Numbered from the stretch's first letter, positions 19,757-29,199 are shown. The stretch is 64,000 nucleotides of DNA from Demequina soli (GCF_000971195.1 NZ_BBLZ01000001.1:124001-188000), one strand, 5' to 3'. The notes: generated by a model not told the origin, from the sequence alone. Translations and numbers: made by a program.

Positions 19757-22495
19757 GTGACCGCCGCAAACCCAAGCGCCCCGCCAGCCGCGCCCAAGGC
19801 GGTCGGCGGGGCCTCGGGCGCCGTCGCATCGTCCGCCCACGCGGGCTGCGCGCGCTTCCGCGGCACCGATCCGTTGATCACCGGCCGCAGCCGACGCCAG
19901 CTCGCGAGCGACCTCGGCCACGCCGACTCCTCCGGCGCGATCCCCGAGGCGCGCTGGATCCGCGCGATGACCTTCGAGCGGCTGCTGCGCCGCGAGGACT
20001 TCGCCTCGCGCATCGCCGTCACCACCGCGGGCGGGCTTGACCTCGCGCGACCCGACGAGGTCGTCACGGTCCACGCGCGCGCCAACGTCCGCACCACTGC
20101 GCGGCTTCTTGCCGACGCCCACGTTCGGGCCACCGGCGACGGCGTCGTGACCATCGTCTTCGGGCTCGCGGTGCCGTTCGTCGGGTTCGATGTCGCGTCG
20201 GCGACCGCCGCGAAGCCGGATTTCGCCGTCGTGATCCCCAAGGCGGACTGCAAGGGCTCGTGGCTGGTGGTCGGCGACGCCAAGGACTACGAGCGGCTCC
20301 GTTCCCGCATCGACGACGCCCGCCTGCTCAAGGGATTCCTCCAGGTCGCGGTCGGCGCGGAGTGCATGACCGCCTGGTCGCAGTTACCTGCGGGCATGGA
20401 GGTCCACACGCACGGCGTTCTCGCGGTGCCCCGCAACTCGTTCCTTCTGCCGCGCATCGTGGTCGAGAACCTTCACGACCACCGGCAGGAGGTGCTCGCC
20501 CGCATCGAGCAGCGGCGCGACGATGCCGAGAAGATCGCCGTCGAGCCCGACGAGACGCTCGCTGGATTCGTCGCGCACCTCGAGGCGACCTTCGACCCGG
20601 CGACCTGCGCCACCTGCTCGCTGTTCTCGTACTGCCGCGAACGGCTCCGCGCGTCGAACGTGACCGCGGACCTCCTCGTCGAGATCGGCGTGCCGCGGGC
20701 GAGTCGACCGGCCGTCGCCGAATGGCTCGCGGACGAGACCGACGGCACGGCGTTGCCGGCCACCGTGACCTCCTCGGTGACCGCGACCACCACCGGCGCC
20801 GCGGTGGCCACGGGCCGTCGCCGGACCGATGTCCTCGGCGACGCCGGCACCATTGAGGTGGTGATCGCCAAGTCCGAGGCCGCCGCGCTCGGTGTGCATG
20901 GCTTCGGGATGCGCCGCACCTCGTCCGCCGGACAGGGCGAGTGGGCGTGGCGCACGTTCGCCGATGCCCAGACGCTCACCACGCGACTCGCGGTCATGGA
21001 GGCGCTCGGCGCGCAGATCGACGCCGCCGTCGCCGACCAGGCCGCCGCCTCGCCCGAGGCTCCGCAGCCGATCCACGTCGTCACGCCCGACTCGGTCACC
21101 GCGGACATGCTGGTATCCATCGCCGACAGCCTCGCGGGCGTCGAGATCTCCCGGCTGCGTTGGAAGCACGACGTCGAGGCCGGTCGCGAGCCTCTCACGT
21201 TCGACGGTGCGCCCGCGGAGATGCCGATGGCGCTGAGCGCCCACGCCCGCACCGCGGTGAGCTTCCTGCTCGAAGCGGACCGGGCCCGCGCATCGTCCTC
21301 CCGCGCCGCGCTGGTCAACGCGCGCGACGTCCTCGCCGGACTGGTCACCGCCGGTGGCGCGCCGATCCTATCGGGCCGTCTCGACTACCTGCTCGCGTGG
21401 GCGAACGCCGACGGGAGCGTCGACCACCGCGCGGTCGCGGACTCGATCGAAAGCCGCCTCGAGACACCCGGCGCGCGGCTGTCGAACCGCCGGAGCGACG
21501 ACCTCCACCGGCTGCTCCCCCGCACCGAGCGCTCCGGCGACGGCGCAGGTCCCTATCGCGACGCTGTGCTGGACGAGCTCCGGTACAAGGCAGACACCCT
21601 CGACGCGACCATCGTTCGCGTTCAGGCCTTCCCGCGGTCCGCGCTCGCGGTCGCCTCGCGCGAGGTCGAAGCGCGCGCCCAGGCCGTGTGGCGGCGCAGG
21701 CTCGCGTTCCACGCGAACGACCTGGTCCGGTTCGGCAGGACTGCTCGCTTCTGGCGGGTCCGCCTGGTGAAGACGCACGAGAAGGACGGGGCCTGGCAGC
21801 AGCGTGTCGACGCGCTCGTCCATCCCGGGCTGGCGCACGACCGCGCCGTCGCGCCGGGCACCCGCGAGCTGTCGCTCGCACGCGTCGTATCGGTTTCTCC
21901 CCTGGTGCTCGACGTCGGATCGCGGCGCTTCGTGTCCGGGACCCGGGTGGTGGCGCTGCACCTCAACGGTGCTCCGCTGGTAGAAGAGCACGGCGTCGCC
22001 GCTGACGTGAGGAAGGACGCGCTCCACCTCGCGGGGATGGCAGTCGGTGAGCTCGACCGCTTCGAGGTCGACGACGACGCCTCCGCCACCCATCTGGCGT
22101 GGCACCCGTTAGTGACCCTCAACCTCGCCGTGGGCGACCGCATCGTCCTCGCGGACCATTCGTGGCTCTCCGCGGCCAGCGGTGACGCCCTGGCCATCGA
22201 GCTGCCGCCGGTGGACGATGCACTAGCGCCGAAGTCCTCCTGCCTGACCGAGTCGTATGGCGAGGATCCCGGCAACCACCAGTGGTGCTGCAAGCCTCAC
22301 GAGGTCTACGAGGCCGAGCAGGCGGACTCGATCGCGAAGCGTCGCGCGAAGGGCGAGCTCAATCCCGAGGTGTGGCCGCCGGTGACCGATGGCGACGCCT
22401 TCGACGCCCTCGGCACGAACGAGGACGGCGCCGACGCACCCGTCGATGACGCCGAGCCCATGCCCGACGGCCTCACGATCGACGACCTGGAGTAG
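19757..22495 (+). CDS. Cas4/Dna2-like Fe-S PD-(D/E)XK nuclease, large form
   Basis: A 912-residue protein whose first third is a RecB-type nuclease with an iron-sulfur latch. KPDFAVV (about 153) and VVGDAKDY (about 172-179) supply the PD and DxK catalytic residues. One Cys near residue 30 (HAGCARF) and three in TCATCSLFSYC (about 284-294) reproduce the one-plus-three cysteine pattern of Cas4, AddB and Dna2. The remaining 600 residues hold no motif I recognise, though a GTRVVALHLNG / VGDRIVLADHSW region looks like beta-rich DNA-binding folds seen in Dna2-like proteins. The GTG start lies 4 bases after the type ISP stop, and the next gene, an SF1 helicase, begins 2 bases after its end. Nuclease and helicase together look like a Dna2 split in two. 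It is not CRISPR-associated, as no array or other cas gene is present. Confidence 0.75.
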   Translation: MTAANPSAPPAAPKAVGGASGAVASSAHAGCARFRGTDPLITGRSRRQLASDLGHADSSGAIPEARWIRAMTFERLLRREDFASRIAVTTAGGLDLARPDEVVTVHARANVRTTARLLADAHVRATGDGVVTIVFGLAVPFVGFDVASATAAKPDFAVVIPKADCKGSWLVVGDAKDYERLRSRIDDARLLKGFLQVAVGAECMTAWSQLPAGMEVHTHGVLAVPRNSFLLPRIVVENLHDHRQEVLARIEQRRDDAEKIAVEPDETLAGFVAHLEATFDPATCATCSLFSYCRERLRASNVTADLLVEIGVPRASRPAVAEWLADETDGTALPATVTSSVTATTTGAAVATGRRRTDVLGDAGTIEVVIAKSEAAALGVHGFGMRRTSSAGQGEWAWRTFADAQTLTTRLAVMEALGAQIDAAVADQAAASPEAPQPIHVVTPDSVTADMLVSIADSLAGVEISRLRWKHDVEAGREPLTFDGAPAEMPMALSAHARTAVSFLLEADRARASSSRAALVNARDVLAGLVTAGGAPILSGRLDYLLAWANADGSVDHRAVADSIESRLETPGARLSNRRSDDLHRLLPRTERSGDGAGPYRDAVLDELRYKADTLDATIVRVQAFPRSALAVASREVEARAQAVWRRRLAFHANDLVRFGRTARFWRVRLVKTHEKDGAWQQRVDALVHPGLAHDRAVAPGTRELSLARVVSVSPLVLDVGSRRFVSGTRVVALHLNGAPLVEEHGVAADVRKDALHLAGMAVGELDRFEVDDDASATHLAWHPLVTLNLAVGDRIVLADHSWLSAASGDALAIELPPVDDALAPKSSCLTESYGEDPGNHQWCCKPHEVYEAEQADSIAKRRAKGELNPEVWPPVTDGDAFDALGTNEDGADAPVDDAEPMPDGLTIDDLE

Positions 22496-22497
22496 AG

Positions 22498-24003
22498 ATG
22501 ACGTCCCCCTTCTCCCCTCCCCTCGTCGAGGCGGGGCCCGCGGTGCACCACGCCGAGGCCGCGCAGCGCAATGCCGCCGTGGCGGACGAGGCAGCAACCG
22601 AGCTCGACGCGATGCTCACCGGAGCCTCGGACAACAAGCGCCTGCTGCTCAAGGCCGCCGCGGGCGCCGGGAAGTCGTATGTGCTGCGGCGCCTGGTGGT
22701 CGAGGCCGCGTCCCACGCCCATGTCTCCCGCGTGGCCGTGGCCGCATTCACCAATAAGCAGGTGCTCCCCCTCGCCGAGCAGCTAGGCGAGGCGCTCGGC
22801 AAGGACAAGGTCTGCCTGTTCGTGTCGAAGGGGAAGTTCGATGACGTCCCCGTCGAGGTTCACGCCGTCGCGACCGTGGTGAGCAAGTACGCCGATATCC
22901 CCGGGAGCGCGCGCGTGGTTGTCGCCACGTGCTCGAAGCTGGGCATTCAGTACGGAGCCAAGTGGCTCGAGAAGGCGCTCGGCAAGGGCGCCAATGGCAA
23001 GACGATCTTCGACGTACTCTTCGTCGACGAGGCCTGGCAGATCCCTCACCACCTGTTCGACGAGCCCTCGAGACTCGCCCCGCTGTGGGTCGGCGTCGGC
23101 GACGTGGGTCAGCTCCCTCCGCTCGAGGTGGGCGAGAACCCGTGGCGCGGTGACGACGGCTTCAACCCCTACCGTGCGTGGCCCACCGACTACGACGACG
23201 ATGCGAAGACCTGGACGCGCGAGCTCCCCGCAGTCTGGCGCCCGGCTGCGGGGCACCTCGAGCTCTGGCGTGCCTTCTACCCCGAGTGGGGCTCGCTCGA
23301 CTGCGTCGCGGCACCGGGCGACCGTCGCCTGGACCTCGGCTCGATCGCGGCGCCGTTCGACACCCTGTGGGCGCAGGTGGGCACCGGCGTGCCGACCCTG
23401 CTCGAGATCGACGGACTCCCCGAGCCCGAGTCCCCCGACGTCGACCTTCCGCTGATGGAGTTCATCGAGGCTGCGCTGGACGCGTTCTTCGCTGGCGGCG
23501 CGTCCCTCCAGGCGGCTTTGTACGACGCAACGGGCGCGCCCACCGGCGCATCGTCCCGTGTGGCGCCGGGCGGCGACCACTCGGACCCGATGGCGACCAT
23601 CCTCGCGACGCGCAACCAGGCGGTGGACGATGCGGCGGACGCCGTCGACCGTCTGCGCGAGCGGCACGGCCTCACCGAGCGCGACCTGGTGAGCTCGACC
23701 GTCGACTCCTACCAGGGGCAGACCAACGGCATCACGGTCGCGCTGCACCCGCTCAACGGCGCGTCCGAGCTCGACGAGTTCAACTCTGCCTTCGGGCGGC
23801 TCGCGGTGACGTGCACGCGCGCGACCCACGGGCTGCTCGTGGTCGCCCGTCCGGGACTCGACGAGCTGCTCGATGACGCTCCGGCGCGCCCAGGCACACC
23901 GTTCGGGGAGCCCGGCAACCGCCAGCTCCCCCGACAGACGCACCAGAGGATCCTCGCAACCTTTGCCCGCGGGCGGATCGCAGTCGCCGGCGAAGAGGAG
24001 TAA
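22498..24003 (+). CDS. SF1 helicase, Dna2/Upf1-like
   Basis: A 501-residue ATPase with helicase superfamily 1 motifs in order: Walker A AAAGAGKSYVL (about residue 53), Walker B LFVDEAWQIP (about 178), motif III VGDVGQLPPLEVGE (about 200), motif V STVDSYQGQTNGI (about 400) and motif VI VTCTRATHGLLVV (about 438). DEAW in place of DEAQ/DEAD and the short overall length are unusual. It begins 2 bases after the Cas4-like nuclease gene, so the two are coupled and probably form one helicase-nuclease machine. The ATG follows a weak GGAGTAG. The next gene starts 13 bases downstream. Confidence 0.82.
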   Translation: MTSPFSPPLVEAGPAVHHAEAAQRNAAVADEAATELDAMLTGASDNKRLLLKAAAGAGKSYVLRRLVVEAASHAHVSRVAVAAFTNKQVLPLAEQLGEALGKDKVCLFVSKGKFDDVPVEVHAVATVVSKYADIPGSARVVVATCSKLGIQYGAKWLEKALGKGANGKTIFDVLFVDEAWQIPHHLFDEPSRLAPLWVGVGDVGQLPPLEVGENPWRGDDGFNPYRAWPTDYDDDAKTWTRELPAVWRPAAGHLELWRAFYPEWGSLDCVAAPGDRRLDLGSIAAPFDTLWAQVGTGVPTLLEIDGLPEPESPDVDLPLMEFIEAALDAFFAGGASLQAALYDATGAPTGASSRVAPGGDHSDPMATILATRNQAVDDAADAVDRLRERHGLTERDLVSSTVDSYQGQTNGITVALHPLNGASELDEFNSAFGRLAVTCTRATHGLLVVARPGLDELLDDAPARPGTPFGEPGNRQLPRQTHQRILATFARGRIAVAGEEE

Positions 24004-24016
24004 CGGAGGTGGAGAC

Positions 24017-24655
24017 ATGGACAGCGCCCAACTGACGCGCGAGGACCGGTTCCGCATGCTGCTCGCGGAGTGGCATGACCGCGCCGGCGCCCCCGACTGG
24101 AACGACGACCTGCTGCGCCTAACCGACGAATGGCGTGCGGTCGCGTGGACCAGCGGCGGCAAAACTCTTCTCGCCGCGCTCGGCCTCCAGTATCAGGAGG
24201 TCGCGCTGTGCCGGGCGCTGGCGTGGCTGCTCGACCCCTCAGGCGGACACCACATGGGGCGCGAACTGATCGATGCCTTCTTCGAGGACCTGGGATTGCC
24301 CGTCGAGCGCAATGCACCCGTGTCCATCCGCGTGGAGGAGTCGCGTTCTGGCACACGCGCCGACATCGTGCTGCGAGTTGGCGGCCAAACCGTCATCATC
24401 GAGGCGAAGGTCTTCGCGGGAGAGCAGCCAGAACAGGCCGACCGGTTGTCTCGTCACTGGGCGGATGACACGCCCGTTCTGGTCTTCCTCACCCGGACAG
24501 GCCACCTGCCCTCCACGGCGAAGCAGAGCGCGGACTTGTGGGTCGCCCGGGCCTGGCGCGACCTCGCCCGGCTCGCGCGCGACGTGGCGGACCGCGAGGG
24601 GCTCAACCTGTCGGCTGGCGCGCGCGAATACATCGAGACGATCGGAGCACTGTGA
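24017..24655 (+). CDS. PD-(D/E)XK superfamily nuclease-like protein
   Basis: A 212-residue protein with a recognisable PD-(D/E)XK core: GTRADIVLRV supplies the Asp, TVIIEAKVFAGEQ the Glu-x-Lys (about residues 128-134), followed by the downstream Gln. The helix YQEVALCRALAWLLDPSG before it is typical of the PDDEXK_4-like branch found in defence islands. The ATG at 24017 follows a strong GGAGGTGGAG ribosome site. It is 13 bases after the SF1 helicase and overlaps the next gene by one base (TGATG), so it belongs to the same operon as the type ISP enzyme and the helicase-nuclease pair. The substrate is unknown. Confidence 0.78.
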   Translation: MDSAQLTREDRFRMLLAEWHDRAGAPDWNDDLLRLTDEWRAVAWTSGGKTLLAALGLQYQEVALCRALAWLLDPSGGHHMGRELIDAFFEDLGLPVERNAPVSIRVEESRSGTRADIVLRVGGQTVIIEAKVFAGEQPEQADRLSRHWADDTPVLVFLTRTGHLPSTAKQSADLWVARAWRDLARLARDVADREGLNLSAGAREYIETIGAL

Positions 24656-25341
24656 TGACTGGCGACCCTGTCAACTTCTACGTGCGGAACCGGAAGCAGA
24701 TCTCCGAGTGGGCCGGTCTCCGGGTGCAGACAGAAAAGCTGATGCGAGACGCCGTATCGAAGGAGTCGCCTGACACAGCCCTCAAGCTCATGACGGGCGA
24801 GTCAGGCGACGCCGACGTCGACTTCTACGTGCGGAACCGATCCCTCATCGAGGAGTGGGATGCGCTCCAGGGACCAGCGGGGCTTGCTCTGCATCACGCC
24901 TTGCTCGAGGCTGCGACCGGCGTTGGCGCTCGAGCCCACGAGGGGAAACGTGGTTGGACGACCGTCTCCTTGCCCGAGGCAGAGCTCGGCACCCTCGTCG
25001 CGGAGCGCCACGAACCGCTTGTGGAACTTGTCTGGACGAAGAGCGACCTCCTTTCGACAAGGAGGGGCTACGCGTTCCCGCGCATGACGCTCGCCTTCAA
25101 TCCGAATACCTGGACCAAGGATGAGCGCCTCGGCGCCCGAGCCGCGACACGCAAGGTCGCGCACTCGCTGGGCATGAGGCGCATAGGAGACGCCTGGTGG
25201 GCCCACTGGGGAGTGCTCCCGGAGATCAACGAGACCCAATCGCTCGGCGACTACGCAGCCGCGTGCATCGACATGCTGAACGAAGGATCCGCGCGCCTCT
25301 ACCCTGCCGTCCGCGACTGGTTCAGCGAGCTGCCCTCGTAG
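24655..25341 (+). CDS. Unrecognised protein with a duplicated FYVRNR motif
   Basis: A 228-residue protein I cannot place in a family. The first 70 residues contain the same element twice: NFYVRNRKQISEWAGL at about residues 7-22 and DFYVRNRSLIEEWDAL at about 55-70. The rest has a Trp-rich segment (VELVWTKSDLL, NPNTWTKDE, AWWAHWGVL) without a known catalytic pattern. The ATG at 24655 overlaps the previous stop by one base; a GTG three bases earlier is possible. It is the last gene of the operon that begins with the type ISP enzyme or earlier. Whether it binds DNA, inhibits its partner, or is a specificity factor cannot be told. Confidence 0.7.
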   Translation: MTGDPVNFYVRNRKQISEWAGLRVQTEKLMRDAVSKESPDTALKLMTGESGDADVDFYVRNRSLIEEWDALQGPAGLALHHALLEAATGVGARAHEGKRGWTTVSLPEAELGTLVAERHEPLVELVWTKSDLLSTRRGYAFPRMTLAFNPNTWTKDERLGARAATRKVAHSLGMRRIGDAWWAHWGVLPEINETQSLGDYAAACIDMLNEGSARLYPAVRDWFSELPS

Positions 25342-25348
25342 CCAGCAA

Positions 25349-25366
25349 TCGGCTTAGCGCAGCCGA
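25349..25366. terminator. Weak hairpin between convergent genes
   Basis: TCGGCT at 25349-25354 pairs with AGCCGA at 25361-25366 across a six-base loop. It lies at the 12-base junction of two convergent genes and overlaps the stop codon of the minus-strand gene. The stem is short, so the call is tentative. Confidence 0.35.
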
Positions 25367-28260
25367 GCCGCCTTGCAGATGGTCTTGACGTCGCACGTGC
25401 GGCACTTGGCGACCTCGGGCCGCGGGTCGTAGTCCCCCTCCCGGAGCCTGCCGACGGTGGCGATGACCTGGCTCTCCGCGACGCCTATCGCAGGCATGCC
25501 GACGTCGACCGTGTGGCGGCGCGCCGTGCCCAGATCGTGGATGTACGCCGCCGAGACATCGAGGCCCTCCCTGCGCCCGGCATCGGCGTAGACCTGGAGC
25601 TGGAGCGGCTCGATGCCGCCGCCGACCGAGGTCTTGTAGTCGACGATCGCGAGCGAGCCGGCATCGTCGTAGATGACGTCGGCTCGGCCCGCAACCACCA
25701 CTCCGTCGAGGTAGAGCTCGAATGGACGTTCCGTAGCCCACGTCTTGGCGAGATCATCGGAGTGCTCGGTGACGTATCGGTGGACCAAGCGCCGCGCAGC
25801 CTCCCGCATCTCCTTGTGCGCAGGCTTGTTGGCATAGGGAAGATAGAATTCGCTGTCGATCAGCTGGTCGACCTCCACGAGCGTGGGGACCGTGCCCGTG
25901 GCCATGGTCGCCTCCGCGACCACGCGCATCGTGTGATGCACCGCGTTCCCGTAGCCAAGCTCCTGCTGGATGGGCGGCATGAACCCGAGCTCGTTCTTGA
26001 GGAGGTAGCCACGCGGGCAGGACTCGTATGCGGCCAGCTCGCTGAAGGTGAGCGCAAGCTCCCCTTCCGACTTGGGCGGCTTCGCGACCACGGTGGTCGG
26101 GGTGCCCGGACTCGCGAGCAGGCCCTCCGCCTCCTCGAAATACGGTGACGGGCCCTTGCGGTGGCCGTTCTTCTGGCGCGAGTGCGCCGAGAGCAGGAGC
26201 GCATCGCGCGATCGCGTGACGGCGACGTAGAACAGGCGGCGCTCGTCGGCATCAACGCCCTCGTACCTCGCGGCGTCGAAGCGCCCCTCGAGCACGCTGG
26301 GCCACTCCTGCGCGGCGCCCATGCGACTCGACGGGAAGCGCCCCTTCACGAGGGACGGAAGGAACACCACCGGCCACTCGAGGCCCTTCGAGCCGTGAAT
26401 GGTGCCAAGGGAGACTCCGTCGACGGAGGCATCCATGCCCTCGAAGGCGTCGTAGCTGCCGCTCGCATAGTTCGCGAGAAGGATCGCGAAGTTCTTGTAG
26501 AACCATTCGCCACCGCTCTGGCCGCCGACCTGCTCGCCGGGGTTCTTGGGGTCGCGGCGCGCGCGCCAGCTCACGCCCTCGTAGTCGGCCAGCACTTGGG
26601 TGAACCGCGCAACGGTGCCGATGCGGTTACGGGTGTAGGCGTCGGTCAGGTCCCAGTCGCGAACGCCCAGCAGCGCGATGAGCGCGTAGTAGTCACGGAC
26701 CAGGCTCTCGTTGAACTCGCTCGCGAGCGCCCGGCCCTGCCATGTGGTCAGGTGATCGGTGAGGACGGCGCGCGTCGGTGCCGCGAGGTCGAACGACTCG
26801 GCCAGCGCGTCGACGACGTCCTCGAGGGAGACATCCTCGCGCTGGCCCCACTTGCCGACCTTCCACTCGATGCTCGCCAACCACGCGTAGGCCTTGCCGA
26901 GCGCTGCGGCCTCGGGCTGCGCGAACAGGCCTGTGCGGCCTCCCGGCTGTACCGGGATCCTGTGATTCTCAAGCGCCGCGAGCAGCGCGGGGTAGGCGGC
27001 CTTGCCACGCACCAGGATCGCGATGTCGCGGTACGGCAGGCCCTGTGCGTAGAACGTGGCGATCTGCTGGGCGATCGCATCGGCCTCGTCGGACTCGGTC
27101 CCAGTGTCACGTGCGATCGCGACGGACGGGCCGTCGGCCTCGCGCGCGGCGGACATCTCCTTGTCGAAGCGTCCCGGGATCGAGTGAGCGAAGCGGTTCG
27201 CGAGATCGACCACTCCGGGGCGTGAACGTCGGTTCTGGAGCAGCTCGAAGCGCTCGACCCCCGGGTAGCGAGCCTGGAACGTGAGGATGTTCTCGACCGC
27301 GGAGCCGCGCCACTGGTAGATGGCCTGGTCGTCGTCACCGACGACCACGACGTCCGCCGACCCGTGCGGCTTCGCGAGCAGGCTGATGAGCCTCTCCTGC
27401 GCGGGGTTGACGTCCTGATATTCGTCGACGATGAGGTGGCGCAGGTCGGCGGCAACGGCCTCGTGGATCTTGGGGTCCTCGAGCGCGCGGACCGCGTGGA
27501 CGATCTGGGTCCCGAACGACATCACCTGATAGCGGTCGAGCATGTCGTAGTACTCGCGGGCGGTCTCGGTGAAGGCATCGGCCGGCAGCTCGTCGAGGCC
27601 GACGAGCTCGTTCTCGAGGACGTCGATGCCGCGGGCAAACGTCTCGATGTTGGCGAAGAGTCCCTTGTCAGGGTTGAGCGCCTTGATGCCGAGCCCGTAC
27701 GCCTCGCGGTACAGCAGGTTGGTGAGCTGGTTCTGGTCGAGCGGCGTGAAAGTCTCGAATCGCGGCACGTACTGCTGCAGCATTCGGAAGCAGTAGGCGT
27801 GGATGGTGCCGACGAACAGGCGGCCGAGCTCGTCGCTCGCCTCCGGACCCTTCAGCGCCGTCACTCGCTCGCGGATGCGCTCCTTGAGCTCGCTCGCTGC
27901 CTTCTCGGTGAAGGTGAACGCGACGATGGCCTCGGGCCTCTCACCGTCGACGAGGAGCGCAGCGACGCGCTGCGAGACGACCTCCGTCTTGCCGGAGCCG
28001 GCCGCCGCGACGATCTGGATGTGCGAGCCGCGGTGCTCGACCGCGGCCTTGGCGTCGCCCTCGAGGACAGGGATCGCGACGGGCTTGAGCGGCGCTGGGC
28101 GGCTCGTGCGCGGCGGCGCGTCAGGCCGGGTCGTCGGGACGGCGGGCGCTGGCCGCGGCACGATGGGTGGTGCAGGCGGTTGCGTCGGCGCGGGGGCGAC
28201 GAAGGGCTTCGGCGCGCGCGGCTTGGCGCTCTCCGGTTGCGGCACCCACGTGAACTTCAT
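25354..28260 (-). CDS. UvrD-type helicase fused to a RecB-like Fe-S nuclease
   Basis: A 968-residue ATP-dependent helicase-nuclease. SF1A motifs: Walker A AAAGSGKTEVV (about residue 84), DEYQDVNPAQ (about 279), GDDDQAIYQWRG, a GTIHGSKGLEWPVVFLP motif V and VAVTRSRDALL motif VI. The C-terminal 270 residues are a PD-(D/E)XK domain with ADVIYDD and AIVDYKTS, flanked by one Cys (ESCPRGYLLKN) and three in CRTCDVKTIC, an iron-sulfur latch as in AddB/AdnAB. Residues 20-65 form a Pro/Ala-rich linker. The frame is open further upstream, but the ATG at 28260 has a GAGGGG ribosome site and gives MKFTWVPQ, so it is chosen. It converges on the helicase-nuclease operon. AdnA/AdnB-like repair is an alternative, but no partner gene is adjacent. 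Confidence 0.85.
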   Translation of the reverse strand: MKFTWVPQPESAKPRAPKPFVAPAPTQPPAPPIVPRPAPAVPTTRPDAPPRTSRPAPLKPVAIPVLEGDAKAAVEHRGSHIQIVAAAGSGKTEVVSQRVAALLVDGERPEAIVAFTFTEKAASELKERIRERVTALKGPEASDELGRLFVGTIHAYCFRMLQQYVPRFETFTPLDQNQLTNLLYREAYGLGIKALNPDKGLFANIETFARGIDVLENELVGLDELPADAFTETAREYYDMLDRYQVMSFGTQIVHAVRALEDPKIHEAVAADLRHLIVDEYQDVNPAQERLISLLAKPHGSADVVVVGDDDQAIYQWRGSAVENILTFQARYPGVERFELLQNRRSRPGVVDLANRFAHSIPGRFDKEMSAAREADGPSVAIARDTGTESDEADAIAQQIATFYAQGLPYRDIAILVRGKAAYPALLAALENHRIPVQPGGRTGLFAQPEAAALGKAYAWLASIEWKVGKWGQREDVSLEDVVDALAESFDLAAPTRAVLTDHLTTWQGRALASEFNESLVRDYYALIALLGVRDWDLTDAYTRNRIGTVARFTQVLADYEGVSWRARRDPKNPGEQVGGQSGGEWFYKNFAILLANYASGSYDAFEGMDASVDGVSLGTIHGSKGLEWPVVFLPSLVKGRFPSSRMGAAQEWPSVLEGRFDAARYEGVDADERRLFYVAVTRSRDALLLSAHSRQKNGHRKGPSPYFEEAEGLLASPGTPTTVVAKPPKSEGELALTFSELAAYESCPRGYLLKNELGFMPPIQQELGYGNAVHHTMRVVAEATMATGTVPTLVEVDQLIDSEFYLPYANKPAHKEMREAARRLVHRYVTEHSDDLAKTWATERPFELYLDGVVVAGRADVIYDDAGSLAIVDYKTSVGGGIEPLQLQVYADAGRREGLDVSAAYIHDLGTARRHTVDVGMPAIGVAESQVIATVGRLREGDYDPRPEVAKCRTCDVKTICKAARLR

Positions 28261-28362
28261 CTGCTGCCCCTCAGCCTTGCTTCTTGTGAATCCATTGTCG
28301 GCACCACGAACTGGGTCCTCGGCTCGCAAGAACCGGGACCCCACCGCTCTGCCGCCACCTGG

Positions 28363-29196
28363 TCAGTGGCCGAGCGCGTGGACCCGATGACGTCCGCTGA
28401 ACCAGTAGCCGGTCTCGCGGGACTTGCGGAAGGTGCCCATCCAGCCGATCGACCTCACGTAGACATCGACCTTCCAACTCGCGGAGTCGAGGCCCGGCAG
28501 CGCATCACCGAGGGCCGCGAGGTCGGCGTACCAGCCGCTCGCGGACAGGCACTCGAGGATCGCTGTCCGGTCCGCCGAACTCCGCACCGTCAGCGTCGCC
28601 GACCCGCTGGGCGACTGCGCCAGATGGCCGGCCAGGTGCAGACCGTCGCCCGCGTCGGGCTGATAGATGTCGAACACGTGCTCCTCAGGCCAGCGCCGGT
28701 CGAAGGCGTCGCGCCACGCCCGCGTCTCCGTGTCGAGGACCGGCTCACCGCGCCAGTCCCACGAGCCTGGTGGCTGGTGCGTCAGGGCATTGGACGCGAA
28801 CTGCGCGACCGCGTTGTCGAGCAGGCCATCGGCGTCCCAGAGCGCCGCAACAAGCGCGAGGGTCGGATCGTCGACCGGCATTCCCAGGTCGCGCCACCGG
28901 CGCAGGCCCAGCCCGATGTCGGCCCAGCCGAGCCGGTAGCCAAGCAGGTACGGGAGCGGAAACCAGTATCCGAGAACGTCGGCGTGAGCGCGTTCAGGCA
29001 CCGGCGATGCGGGAGCGACCGCAGCAGCCCCTGGGGATGCCAAGGCCCGGAACAATCCCGGCACGCCCCACGCCCACTCCCACTGCTCGCCAAGCATGCG
29101 GTGGGCGGACAACCCGCCACCGACGAGATTGCCGTGGGAACCCGCCGACACCTCCCGGGCTTGCACGCGCACCAGCGCGTGGGTGGTGGCCGCCAT
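28363..29196 (-). CDS. Unrecognised protein, partner of the GTPase
   Basis: A 277-residue protein with no family I recognise. It is rich in Trp, Gly and Ala (EWAWGVPGLFR, YWFPLPYLLGYRLGW) without a clear membrane helix, and ends with a basic, aromatic tail (GTFRKSRETGYWFSGRHRV). It begins 3 bases after the GTPase stop, so the two are almost certainly co-transcribed and coupled. The nearest downstream gene on the strand is the UvrD-type helicase about 100 bases on. Presumably it acts with the GTPase. Confidence 0.6.
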   Translation of the reverse strand: MAATTHALVRVQAREVSAGSHGNLVGGGLSAHRMLGEQWEWAWGVPGLFRALASPGAAAVAPASPVPERAHADVLGYWFPLPYLLGYRLGWADIGLGLRRWRDLGMPVDDPTLALVAALWDADGLLDNAVAQFASNALTHQPPGSWDWRGEPVLDTETRAWRDAFDRRWPEEHVFDIYQPDAGDGLHLAGHLAQSPSGSATLTVRSSADRTAILECLSASGWYADLAALGDALPGLDSASWKVDVYVRSIGWMGTFRKSRETGYWFSGRHRVHALGH

Positions 29197-29199
29197 AGG

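Noticed and set aside
14941-25341. BREX, DISARM or CRISPR-Cas
   Set aside because: There is no pglZ/brxL, no drmA/B/C set and no repeat-spacer array; the Cas4-like nuclease is tied to a helicase, not to cas genes.
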